A DNA stretch of 64,000 nt from Pandoraea communis. Its GTDB lineage: Bacteria > Pseudomonadota > Gammaproteobacteria > Burkholderiales > Burkholderiaceae. The number at the start of each line of letters is the position of its first letter. Position 1 is the stretch's first letter. Position numbers and translations under genes: made by a program. The stretch is from positions 682,001 through 746,000 of the forward strand of contig NZ_CABPSJ010000001.1 in NCBI RefSeq assembly GCF_902459745.1, given 5' to 3'. This document shows, piece after piece, positions 26,292 to 34,484 of the stretch. The notes under the pieces are model-generated. The model had not been told where the DNA came from and ran no database searches. It saw only the letters and a program-made list of their open reading frames with translations.

Positions 26292-26330
26292 GGCGGCGCG
26301 CCCCGAAAGGAGCGCGCCGCCTTTGTTTTT
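26292..26330 (+). terminator. Terminator of argG
   Basis: Ten-base arms GGCGGCGCGC and GCGCGCCGCC (26292-26321) followed by a T-rich run. Confidence 0.9.
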
Positions 26331-26453
26331 TGGCCTGTCACGGTTCACGCGCTAAGATAGCGTCAAATAAGCTAACTCCCAATTCCTCCCGCATTCGGGG
26401 CGCGCGCTTTCCCCGTGATCGGCGGGGTGGACGCATGCGATGGAGACCTAACG

Positions 26454-27857
26454 TTGGTACGTCTGATACTGCTGTTGCTTGGCGTTGATTACCTGCGCCG
26501 CCGGGCGCGCGCACTGATCTGGATCGGTGCGATCTTCTTCGCCTTCGGGCTGGCGCTCATCTTCGACGCACTCGACGGTGTGGTGCACTTCCCGCTCAAG
26601 GTGTTCGCCTGGCTGCTCCTGCTCGAAGGGTTGGCAACGCTCGCCATCGTTACCATTGGCGTAGGTGGCCAGCGCATCGTGCGCGGGCTCAAAGGAGGCG
26701 CGTTCACGGTGGCCGCGTTGCTCGTGCTGTTCTTCGACCAACGATCCGGCAACTTCTGGCTGTCGATGCTGTTCGGCACCCTGTTCCTCGCCGACGGCCT
26801 GCTGCAATGCGTGGCCGCGTATGTCGTGCGCTATCCGCGCTGGGCGTGGGCCATGGCGGGTGGGTTGCTTGAGATCGCCGTCGCGATCTTCTTCTACCAA
26901 CCGTATCCGACGCATTACAAAGGCACGCTGCCGTATGCGATCGGGCTGGGACTCGCATTCACCGGCTGGAACGTGTTGGTGCTCGCGATGCGAGCGCGAC
27001 GCATGCGCCGCGACTTCCGCGTCGAGCAGATTCTCGGCAGCCCGGAGGACAAGCGGCACTTGTGGGAAGAGCGTCCGCGTGCACCGCGCTGGGAAGGCCC
27101 ACCGGCCGATTCCGAGCCGGCGTTGACCGTCCATGTCTGGACACCCTCGGGCTCGGCCAAGGCGCCGGCACGCCGCCACCCGGTAATCGATCGCTACATC
27201 GCCGCCGTCGACAAGAACGGCGTGATCTCGACGGGTCACGCGGCGCTGGAAAGCCATGAGGGTATATACGTGAGTCTTTACCCGGCCAAGGAAATCGACC
27301 GCTCGCCGGACCAGTTCGGGCAATTGCTGCGCGCCACGCGCGAAAACGATGTGCCGGGCGTGTTCCAGCCGGACTACGCGACGGAATCGAAGGCTTGGTG
27401 TCCGTCGACAGTCAAAGTCCGCATTCGCAACTACAGCCCCCGGCAACTGAACGCCTTTTGGCAGACGTACCAACAGAACGCCACGTATAACCTCACGCAC
27501 CGCAACTGCTCGAGCAGCGTCGCCAAGGCACTCGAAGCCGCCATCGAAGGCCGGGTCGGGCGACTGCAAGACGGTGCGGACGCCGGCTGGTGGACATTCG
27601 TACGCTTGTGGCTCACGCCAGAACTATGGGTCGCGGCCCAACTGCGCAAGCGAGCCAAGACCATGGCCTGGACGCCGGGTCTGGTGCTCGATTACGCCCG
27701 CGCGGTGAGCATGCTCGTCGATCCGCGTCCGTTCGGCTGGATCACGATGTCGTCGCTCGCGCTGCGTCGCATGCGCCGGTCGCGTCGCGCGTGGCGTGAG
27801 GCCGCAGAGCAAGCCGCCGTCGCGCAAACGCAGGGCAATCAGGCGTCGCACGGCTGA
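26454..27857 (+). CDS. HdeD-like membrane protein fused to a putative permuted papain-fold domain
   Basis: A 467-residue two-part protein. Residues 1-185 hold six or more hydrophobic segments of the HdeD/DUF308 type. Residues about 240-370 form a soluble domain with STGHAALE (His262) and later YNLTHRNCSSSVAKALEAA (Cys352). A His before a Cys in this spacing recalls circularly permuted NlpC/P60 hydrolases, where His precedes Cys; this is inference. The TTG start at 26454 is chosen because GGAG lies seven bases upstream; the in-frame GTG at 26415 has none. The tail is Arg-rich. It stands alone after argG. Confidence 0.7.
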   Translation: MVRLILLLLGVDYLRRRARALIWIGAIFFAFGLALIFDALDGVVHFPLKVFAWLLLLEGLATLAIVTIGVGGQRIVRGLKGGAFTVAALLVLFFDQRSGNFWLSMLFGTLFLADGLLQCVAAYVVRYPRWAWAMAGGLLEIAVAIFFYQPYPTHYKGTLPYAIGLGLAFTGWNVLVLAMRARRMRRDFRVEQILGSPEDKRHLWEERPRAPRWEGPPADSEPALTVHVWTPSGSAKAPARRHPVIDRYIAAVDKNGVISTGHAALESHEGIYVSLYPAKEIDRSPDQFGQLLRATRENDVPGVFQPDYATESKAWCPSTVKVRIRNYSPRQLNAFWQTYQQNATYNLTHRNCSSSVAKALEAAIEGRVGRLQDGADAGWWTFVRLWLTPELWVAAQLRKRAKTMAWTPGLVLDYARAVSMLVDPRPFGWITMSSLALRRMRRSRRAWREAAEQAAVAQTQGNQASHG

Positions 27858-28021
27858 CGACGGGTTGAGGCCAGGTTGAGACGGGATCGTCGAGACATTC
27901 GGCAGGGGACGGTGTAACGTCACCTGTACTGGCCAGGGCAATGGCTGCCGACATGCGGACAACGCATATTCGCCGCCCGTGAGAGCTTCAGAAGCACAAC
28001 CCAAGACGAGGACAGCTCAAC

Positions 28022-29194
28022 ATGTTCAACCGCCTTTGGCGCTTCGCGAGCGCCGCCCTGTTCGCCAGTCTGGTCATCGGCCGCGCCGCCCACGCGATCA
28101 CGCCCGACGCCGCTCCCGCCACCATTCCTCACGGTGCCATCGTCGACCGGCAGCCACTCGAAGCGGACCATGGCTTACCCGAAGCCGGCGAACAATTCCG
28201 CATTCGTTACAGTTCCATCGACGGCGTTGGCGGCATCGAGGCCCGCGAGGACACGGGCGCAGTCTTCCTGCCCAAGGGGCCGGCACCGCGCGGCGGCTGG
28301 CCCGTGGTGGTGTGGGCGCATGGCACCGTGGGTATCGCCAGCGCGTGTGCGCCGTCGCTCAACGTGCGCAGCCAACGCGACATTCAGTACCTTGGCACCT
28401 GGCTCTCGCTCGGCTTCGCGATTGTGGCACCCGACTACGCGGGCCTCGGCTCGCAAGGGCTGCATCACTACCTGAATGCGCGCGCGGAAGCCTATAGCGT
28501 GCTCGACAGTCTGCTCGCCGCACGCAGCGTGTTCCCGTTGCAGAATCGCGTGGTCATCGTCGGGCAGTCGCAGGGGGCGCATGCGGCGTTCTCGGCGGCA
28601 GGCTATCAACCGTTGTACGCGCCGGACGTCAAAGTGATCGCGACGGTGCTCACGGGCACGCCGTACTTCAATGCCCAGACGTCCGCCGCCATGCTGTTCG
28701 CGGGCCCACCCGATCCGGGCGCGCCGGACCCGAAGATTCCCTACGCGATGTACCTGTTCCTGTCGGCGGCCGACCGTGATCCGACGTTGCAGGCAGCGCG
28801 GTACTTCTCACCGCAGGCGCTACCTGTGCTCGACGAGGCCCGCACGCTTTGCATTGACGAGTTGACCAGTCATTCCACCGCCGCAGGCCTGAACGCCGGC
28901 AACAGCCTTCAGCCGATGATCCAGACGCTGCTGAACCACCAAACGCCGTCGCTGCGCTACCCGACACTTCACATCAAGCACCCGGTGTTCATCGGTATTG
29001 GCAGCAAAGACATCGACGTGCCGGTCATCATGCAGCAAGCATTTGCGCACGACGTCGCCAAAGCGGGCACCACGACGCGCGTGTACCTATACGATGGACT
29101 CGACCACGACGCGACGCTCAATCCGTCCCTGCGCGATTCGGTGCCGTTCATCATCGAGCAAATGTCGACGAAAAGACGTGCGCACGCACAATAA
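28022..29194 (+). CDS. Secreted alpha/beta hydrolase (lipase-like)
   Basis: A 390-residue protein. Residues 1-25 are a signal peptide ending in AHA. The hydrolase core has the oxyanion region VVVWAHGTVG, the nucleophile elbow VGQSQGAHAAF (Ser in GQSQG), an acidic residue near GIGSKDIDVP, and a final His in GLDHDATLNP. This matches the secretory-lipase (LIP) type of bacterial esterases. It probably acts in the periplasm or outside on esters; the substrate is unknown. The AT-rich patch follows directly. Confidence 0.85.
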   Translation: MFNRLWRFASAALFASLVIGRAAHAITPDAAPATIPHGAIVDRQPLEADHGLPEAGEQFRIRYSSIDGVGGIEAREDTGAVFLPKGPAPRGGWPVVVWAHGTVGIASACAPSLNVRSQRDIQYLGTWLSLGFAIVAPDYAGLGSQGLHHYLNARAEAYSVLDSLLAARSVFPLQNRVVIVGQSQGAHAAFSAAGYQPLYAPDVKVIATVLTGTPYFNAQTSAAMLFAGPPDPGAPDPKIPYAMYLFLSAADRDPTLQAARYFSPQALPVLDEARTLCIDELTSHSTAAGLNAGNSLQPMIQTLLNHQTPSLRYPTLHIKHPVFIGIGSKDIDVPVIMQQAFAHDVAKAGTTTRVYLYDGLDHDATLNPSLRDSVPFIIEQMSTKRRAHAQ

Positions 29195-29243
29195 CTAGAG
29201 GAAGAAATCGAAATTCAGGAAGCCGGACAGACCGGGACATACG

Positions 29244-29293
29244 TTGCAATGGAAATAAATCATTGATTTCATGAGATTTATTTGTCGTTGCAA
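29244..29293. repeat. AT-rich inverted repeat
   Basis: AAATAAATC (29253-29261) and GATTTATTT (29275-29283) are perfect inverted arms, framed symmetrically by TTGCAA at 29244-29249 and 29288-29293. The composition is far more AT-rich than the surroundings. It could be an operator or the target of a nucleoid protein; no gene lies within it. Confidence 0.6.
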
Positions 29294-29352
29294 GTACGCA
29301 ACATGTGGGGACTTACGTAAAAATACATATGGTGCATTGCAGCACGTCGTCC

Positions 29353-29358
29353 TATACT
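29353..29358 (+). promoter_or_regulatory. -10 element of the candidate sRNA
   Basis: TATACT, seven bases before the proposed RNA start. No good -35 sits at the usual distance, so an activator or another sigma factor may be needed. Confidence 0.45.
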
Positions 29359-29364
29359 GAACTC

Positions 29365-29425
29365 GTCTCCTCCATGTCTCCTCCTGATATGGATTTAGCC
29401 CGCAGCTTGCGGGCTTTCTTTTTTT
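29365..29425 (+). ncRNA. Candidate small RNA with two CUCCUCC anti-Shine-Dalgarno motifs
   Basis: A roughly 60-base transcript is predicted from the -10 at 29353 to a terminator. CTCCTCC occurs at 29367-29373 and 29378-29384. The second lies in the 13-base loop of a small hairpin with arms TCCAT (29371-29375) and ATGGA (29389-29393). The 3' end is a strong terminator, AGCCCGC (29397-29403) and GCGGGCT (29409-29415), then a T-rich run. C-rich loops that pair with ribosome sites are typical of some regulatory RNAs. No transcript evidence exists here. Confidence 0.5.
29397..29425 (+). terminator. Terminator of the candidate sRNA
   Basis: Seven-base stem AGCCCGC/GCGGGCT with loop AGCTT, followed by TTC and seven T. 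No annotated gene lies just upstream on this strand, which is what drew attention to the RNA. Confidence 0.85.
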
Positions 29426-29473
29426 CTATGTCCGGAAACTGGCTGCCGTCCGGCCGCTTGTCACGCGGGACGA

Positions 29474-29761
29474 TCAGTCGATGGCCGCTGCGCAAGCGTC
29501 CGTCGGCGCGGCCAGCACGCCCCCGACGCCCGGAATGATCTTCAGCCCCGCCGACGTCACCCGGCATGGCGCGGCCATCAATCCACACCCCGACACCGAA
29601 GTCACAAACGGAAGAATCGCGAACAAGGCCCACCAACGGCGCAGGTTGCGCGGCGCGGGCTTCGACGCCGATGTCGCGTCATTCGTCTCGGCGATGCGGG
29701 GATCGTGCTCGTCGGCCGCTACGGGGTACGCGCGGGAAGCGGCAATGGCCTGATGGCGCAT
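29474..29761 (-). CDS. DUF6726-family small lipoprotein-like protein
   Basis: The C-terminal half has a hydrophobic segment ending in VSGCGLMAAPCRV and then LKIIPGVGGVLAAPTDACAAAID, the pattern of DUF6726. The Cys after VSG may be a lipobox, although the N-terminal extension (about 40 residues) is long for a signal peptide. The start at 29761 has no ribosome site; the true start may be an internal codon nearer the hydrophobic segment. The function is unknown. Confidence 0.6.
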   Translation of the reverse strand: MRHQAIAASRAYPVAADEHDPRIAETNDATSASKPAPRNLRRWWALFAILPFVTSVSGCGLMAAPCRVTSAGLKIIPGVGGVLAAPTDACAAAID

Positions 29762-29870
29762 CGGGAGGAGTGAGGTCACGGGAGCGAGATCCTGAAAATG
29801 GCGAGGTGAGGTGAATCGTGCAGTTCGGGCGGCGCCGATACCGAGCGCGCAGGCGCGCAAACACGATGGC

Positions 29871-30152
29871 TCACGCGGCGGGGGTGGTGTGGCCGATGTA
29901 CGTGAAGCGCGGCACCGGCCCGCTCTGGGTCATCACCGGCTCGTTCCAAATGCGCAGCAGGCGGGTGCTCATGGGCAACCCTTCACGTGGATAGAGTCGC
30001 GTATAGACGACTACCGGTTCATTGGTCTCGTCGGCGCGGGCGATGCCCAGCGCGAGGTAGCAATTGCCTTTGTAGTGACGGTAGACACCTGGGCGGAACG
30101 CCTCGATTTCCGGTGTCGATTCCGCCGACGGCGCTGGCATATTCGAATACAT
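29871..30152 (-). CDS. DUF1653-family protein
   Basis: A 93-residue protein whose core RPGVYRHYKGNCYLALGIA and YTRLYPREGLPMSTR matches DUF1653, a small beta-barrel fold. The function is unknown. The start at 30152 has GGAG five bases upstream; an earlier in-frame ATG at 30197 has none. It lies between two other small unknown genes on this strand. Confidence 0.8.
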   Translation of the reverse strand: MYSNMPAPSAESTPEIEAFRPGVYRHYKGNCYLALGIARADETNEPVVVYTRLYPREGLPMSTRLLRIWNEPVMTQSGPVPRFTYIGHTTPAA

Positions 30153-30220
30153 CGTTCTCCTCTCCTGCTTACGACAACCGGAACCAATCCGGGACAAGAA
30201 ACGCTCGCGAAACGCCCACG

Positions 30221-31012
30221 TCAGCGGGTCACCGCGATACCCACCGATTTCGCCAGTGGCGCAGGCGAGATGGCCGACACACCACGGAACGGCTCATCCA
30301 GATTGATGATCAGGGCAACCACCATCCCGATGGCACCCATATGGATCGCAATGATGAAATTTCCTTTCCACGAGCCGGGATACCGCCCATTCATCGCCAT
30401 TCCCGCCAGCATGAAGAGCGAAATGACCCACCAGAACACGCCGGGTACTGTCTTCGTCGAGTTCTCGAAGCGTCCCTGCCGCGACTCCTCCAGCCGGTCG
30501 AGCAGCGTGCGGATCGAACTGGCGCTGTCTTCGTGCTTCGCGATCACGCGGCGCGTGACACCGACGAACGCCGTCAGCGCTTGCTCCGTCACCGGCGACA
30601 GGTCGGGATCGGCCGCGCCCAACGTCGCCCATTCGTCGGTGACCGCAGACTTCACGTAACTGCGCAGCAGCACGCGCGCGGCCTGCGCATCGGCATCTCC
30701 TACCGCCTTGAGTTCCCGATCCAGACGCCTCACCACTGACGCCTCGTGCAACGCCTGATCGTCGGCGCGGCCAAGGTTGCCGCGCACGTCGGTCAACACA
30801 TGAGCAAGCACGAAGACGATGAACGCCAGCAGGCTGCCATGGACCACGTCGGCCACCGTGCCGCGCACTTCGGACGGGTCGGCCAGCCGATCGAACAACC
30901 AGATACGCGCAAGCCAGGCGACGACGACGGCAACCACCGCCGTGCCGAGCGCCATACAGACAAGCAACACTCCCGTCGGCAGCAACGTCAATTGGTCAAC
31001 CAGCCATTGCAT
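30221..31012 (-). CDS. DUF4239-type membrane protein
   Basis: A 263-residue protein with two N-terminal hydrophobic segments (about 10-35 and 60-80), a long central soluble part and two C-terminal segments (about 190-240). The SLLAFIVFVLAHVLTDVRGN region and the closing arrangement fit the DUF4239 (bestrophin-like) group. The ATG at 31012 is preferred over 31018 because GAGG then stands eight bases away. The function is unknown. Confidence 0.75.
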   Translation of the reverse strand: MQWLVDQLTLLPTGVLLVCMALGTAVVAVVVAWLARIWLFDRLADPSEVRGTVADVVHGSLLAFIVFVLAHVLTDVRGNLGRADDQALHEASVVRRLDRELKAVGDADAQAARVLLRSYVKSAVTDEWATLGAADPDLSPVTEQALTAFVGVTRRVIAKHEDSASSIRTLLDRLEESRQGRFENSTKTVPGVFWWVISLFMLAGMAMNGRYPGSWKGNFIIAIHMGAIGMVVALIINLDEPFRGVSAISPAPLAKSVGIAVTR

Positions 31013-31178
31013 TTGCATCCCCTCGCATGCGTCTTTTGAAGTTTCTATGGAAACGGCATGGCGGCGATGCGCAACGCCCCGCCGCCGATGCGGCGACTAT
31101 ACCTGATGCGCAAAAGAGGGCAACTTCGGAAAATTTCCGTATCTGACAACGAAAAACGTGGCGAGCGTTTTCGCGGCT

Positions 31179-31277
31179 CAGAGGGCCTTGGCCGGCAAAC
31201 ACGGTCGTGAAGCCGCTACCCCATTCCTCGCCGGGATACATCGCGACCTCGGCGTAACCGCATCTGGCGTAGAACGA
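31179..31277 (-). pseudogene. Remnant of a GNAT acetyltransferase C-terminus
   Basis: About 33 codons just downstream of the helicase gene read SFYARCGYAEVAMYPGEEWG and onward, which resembles the last strand of a GNAT domain (FYxRCGF). The rest of the domain is missing and the frame runs into unrelated sequence. It is probably a decayed gene end. Confidence 0.35.
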
Positions 31278-31279
31278 TG

Positions 31280-33364
31280 TCAGGACCACGCACTGCGGAG
31301 CTTCCTTGCGACATCGATGTGGACGGTCACGTCGCCCACCGGCCCACGCGGCACATCGCCTTCGCGCGGCTTCGGTAACATTTCGTACAGCGGCAGCATC
31401 TTGTCGGAGACGAAACGGCTGCGCGTGCCATACACGTGACGATCTCCCAGACCGGTTTGCTGATGCACGTAAAACCGCTGCGGCACCACCAGTTGCAGCG
31501 ATGCTTTCGCCCGCGTCATCGCCACATACAACAGCCGCCGCTCTTCCTCGATGTCCGCGTCGTCACCCGTACTCATGTCGGACGGAATGCATCCGTCGAT
31601 CACGTTGAGCACATAGACCGAGTGCCACTCCTGCCCCTTCGCACTGTGGATGGTCGACAGAATCAGGTAGTCCTCATCGAGCAACGGCACGCCGGACTGC
31701 GCGCTCGTCGCGTCCGGGGGGTCGAGCGTCAATTCGGTCAGGAATGTCTCGCGAGAGCCGTACGTGCCCGCAATGCGGGCGAGCTGTTCGAGATCGGCCT
31801 GACGCACGGCGGCATCGTCGAAGCGTTGCGTGAGCATCGGCGCATACCAGCGCAACGCGAGATCGACATCGGCGGGCCAGGCAACACGTGTGTCGTGCAA
31901 CGCCATGAAGACTTCCACGAACGCCTGCCAATCGGCGGCTGCCGCCGACGGCGGTTTGAAGTCCGCGAGCACCTGAGCGGGTGTGGCCGATTGCGCCATG
32001 GCGTCGAGCAGACGTGTCGCGCTCACCGGACCGATGCCCGGGATGAGTTGCGCCACCCGAAACCCCGACAGGCGGCTGGCCGGGTTGTGCGCCCAGCGCA
32101 GGATCGACAGCATGTCCTTCACATGCGCCGCCTCAAGAAACTTCAGCCCCCCGAACTTCACGAATGGGATGTTGCGGCGTGTCAGCTCCAACTCCAGCGC
32201 GGCGCTATGGCTGCCGGTACGAAACAACACCGCCTGCTGCTTCAATGGCGTGCCGGTCTCGCGCTGCGCCAGCACCTGATCGGCGACCCAGCGCGCCTGC
32301 CCCGATTCGTCGCTCACGTTGACGAGCTGCGGCAAATGCGTCGAGTGGCGATCGGTCCACAGCGCCTTCGCATAGCGCTCGCTCGACTCGGCGATCACGG
32401 CATTGGATGCATCCAGAATCGGTTGTGTCGACCGATAGTTACGCTCGAGCGTGACCACATGCGCGGGCTCGGCGAACTGTGCCGGGAAATCGAGGATATT
32501 GCGGATCGTGGCCGCGCGAAAAGCATAGATGGACTGCGCATCGTCCCCGACAACGGTCAGGCCGCGCCCATCGGGCTTCATCGCGAGCAGAATCTGCGCC
32601 TGCAAGCGGTTGGTATCCTGATACTCGTCGACGAGGACATGATCGAAGCGCTCGCCCAACTCGCGTGCGAGTTCCGGTGCACCCATCGTTTCAGCCCAGT
32701 ACAGCAGCAAGTCGTCGTAGTCGAGAACGTGCTGTGCCTGCTTCGCGTCGACATAGGCGCCAAAGAGCGTTTTGAGCTGCGCCTCCCATTGCGCGCACCA
32801 CGGGAAATGCTTCGCGAGTACCTCCGCGAGCGGTGCCTGACTGTTCACCACCCGCGAATAGATCGACAGGCAGGTGCCCTTGAGCGGAAAGCGCGACTGC
32901 GTGTTGGAAAAACCGAGTTCGTGACGCGCGATGCCAAGCAGATCCTCGGCATCGCTGCGGTCGTGAATAGTGAACGCTTCCGACAGACCGATGCGCGAAG
33001 CAAAGTCACGCAGCAGGCGCGCGCCGATGGCGTGAAACGTTCCGGCCCACGGCAGCGACGGCGGTTGCGACGACGCCAGCCCCAACACCTTCTGAAGCAC
33101 GGCCCCCACACGCCGCTCCATTTCGCCCGCCGCGCGGCGCGAAAACGTGAGCAGCAAGATGCGATTGGGATCCGCCCCGCGCACGATCAGGTTGGCCACG
33201 CGATGGGCAAGGGTGCTGGTTTTGCCCGAACCCGCCCCGGCAATGACGAGCAACGGGCCGCCGGGCTCGCCACCGTCACCCACACCGTGGTCGACGGCCT
33301 CGCGCTGGCGTTCGTTGAGTTCGGCCCACGGATTGCGGGCGGCGGCAGTCGGCTGTTCTGACAT
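31280..33364 (-). CDS. UvrD/Rep-family DNA helicase
   Basis: A 694-residue superfamily 1A helicase. Walker A GAGSGKTSTLAHRV is near residues 44-57; the Walker B region is VDEYQDTNRLQ; motif III is VVGDDAQSIYAFRAA; motif IV ERNYRST; motif V ILSTIHSAKGQEW; motif VI LLYVAMTRAK. It is shorter than UvrD and closest in size to Rep or UvrD-like proteins. It unwinds DNA 3'-5' in repair or replication restart. A LexA-type box at 33425 suggests SOS control. The start at 33364 is the first ATG after that box. Confidence 0.88.
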   Translation of the reverse strand: MSEQPTAAARNPWAELNERQREAVDHGVGDGGEPGGPLLVIAGAGSGKTSTLAHRVANLIVRGADPNRILLLTFSRRAAGEMERRVGAVLQKVLGLASSQPPSLPWAGTFHAIGARLLRDFASRIGLSEAFTIHDRSDAEDLLGIARHELGFSNTQSRFPLKGTCLSIYSRVVNSQAPLAEVLAKHFPWCAQWEAQLKTLFGAYVDAKQAQHVLDYDDLLLYWAETMGAPELARELGERFDHVLVDEYQDTNRLQAQILLAMKPDGRGLTVVGDDAQSIYAFRAATIRNILDFPAQFAEPAHVVTLERNYRSTQPILDASNAVIAESSERYAKALWTDRHSTHLPQLVNVSDESGQARWVADQVLAQRETGTPLKQQAVLFRTGSHSAALELELTRRNIPFVKFGGLKFLEAAHVKDMLSILRWAHNPASRLSGFRVAQLIPGIGPVSATRLLDAMAQSATPAQVLADFKPPSAAAADWQAFVEVFMALHDTRVAWPADVDLALRWYAPMLTQRFDDAAVRQADLEQLARIAGTYGSRETFLTELTLDPPDATSAQSGVPLLDEDYLILSTIHSAKGQEWHSVYVLNVIDGCIPSDMSTGDDADIEEERRLLYVAMTRAKASLQLVVPQRFYVHQQTGLGDRHVYGTRSRFVSDKMLPLYEMLPKPREGDVPRGPVGDVTVHIDVARKLRSAWS

Positions 33365-33424
33365 GCGAGATCTGGGAAAACCACGGGAATGCGGACGATT
33401 GCCCGGGGTTACGCTCAAAGAGTA

Positions 33425-33440
33425 CTGTATATTTGTACAT
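33425..33440. promoter_or_regulatory. LexA (SOS) box
   Basis: CTGT-N8-ACAT within TACTGTATATTTGTACATTA, matching the proteobacterial SOS box with one arm mismatch. It lies 61 bases before the helicase start and about 110 before the divergent DUF72 start. Confidence 0.6.
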
Positions 33441-33477
33441 TATAACGGCGTCGCCAATGCCCATCGAGTCCCTTTCG

Positions 33478-33503
33478 AATTCGAGACAATTCGAGACAAT
33501 TCG
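33478..33503. repeat. 10-base tandem repeat (AATTCGAGAC, 2.6 copies)
   Basis: AATTCGAGAC, AATTCGAGAC and AATTCG in direct succession, one helical turn per unit, between the LexA box and DUF72. It may be a regulator site or simple slippage. Confidence 0.7.
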
Positions 33504-33551
33504 CGGCTGCCTCCCCGCCAGCGCCCTATTGAAGCCCCACCGACCTGCCTC

Positions 33552-34484
33552 ATGACGATTCGCACCGGCACCTCGTCATGGACCGATCCGACACTCATTG
33601 CTTGCGGACGGTTCTACCCGCCGGGCGTTGCTACGCCCGAGGCACGGTTGCGTCACTACGCGTCGAAGTTCGATCTGGTGGAAGTCGACAGCAGCTATTA
33701 CCGTTTGCCCGATGCCGCCGTGGCATGGCGATGGACGCAACGTACGCCGCCCTCATTTCGCTTCCACATCAAGGCGTTTCGCGCGTTCACCGGCCATACG
33801 ACCCCCCTCGCGGCCTTGCCCCCCGACATCGCCGACGCACTTGGCGCGAGCGGTGGGGCGAGACCAGGGCTTGTAGGCGACGTCACGCCGCACGACATCC
33901 CCACCGAACTGCGCGACGAACTCTGGCGACGCTATCTCGAAGCCGTCGAGCCGCTGCGTCAGAGCGAACAACTGACGGCGATTCACTTCCAGTTCTCGCC
34001 GCGCGTGCGCAACGACAAGGCAGGCCGGGCGCTCGTCTTCGAGACGGCACGGCGGCTGGAGGGCGAGCGGCACGCCATCGAATTCCGGCACCGCAGCTGG
34101 TTCGACACGCCATCGCGCGAAGCCGCCACGCTGGCCATGTTGCGCGAGACGGGCGCGGCGCACACCATCGTCGACAGTCCGGGAGGATTCGACAATACGG
34201 TGCCCGCCGTGTGGGCGACGACGCGCGACGATCTGTGTGTCGTGCGTTTGCATGGCCGGAATGCGGACGCGTGGAACCGGCAGGGCGTTATCGCCTCGTC
34301 CGGGCGATTCGTCTACGAATACAGCGCGAGCGAATTGATCGACATTTCGGCTCGCGTCCAACGCATTGCGGCGCTGGCCGACGACACACATGTCCTCTTC
34401 AACACGAATCACGAGGATCAGGGCATGAAAAACGCGGCGGCATTTCAGCGAACGCTGAGGGATCTGGCGCGCGGCACCGTTTAG
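33552..34484 (+). CDS. DUF72-family protein
   Basis: A 310-residue TIM-barrel-like DUF72 protein. The signature IRTGTSSWTDPTLI is at the N-terminus, with LVEVDSSYYRLP and the later HAIEFRHRSWF, which carry conserved acidic and His residues. The family (YecE-like) is poorly characterised. It overlaps the 3' end of the convergent CLC gene by four bases (34481-34484). Confidence 0.88.
   Translation: MTIRTGTSSWTDPTLIACGRFYPPGVATPEARLRHYASKFDLVEVDSSYYRLPDAAVAWRWTQRTPPSFRFHIKAFRAFTGHTTPLAALPPDIADALGASGGARPGLVGDVTPHDIPTELRDELWRRYLEAVEPLRQSEQLTAIHFQFSPRVRNDKAGRALVFETARRLEGERHAIEFRHRSWFDTPSREAATLAMLRETGAAHTIVDSPGGFDNTVPAVWATTRDDLCVVRLHGRNADAWNRQGVIASSGRFVYEYSASELIDISARVQRIAALADDTHVLFNTNHEDQGMKNAAAFQRTLRDLARGTV

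Noticed and set aside
30996-31289. Full 97-codon frame as a gene
   Set aside because: Only its first third resembles GNAT; the rest is unrelated and overlaps the start of the DUF4239 gene, so I list just a remnant.
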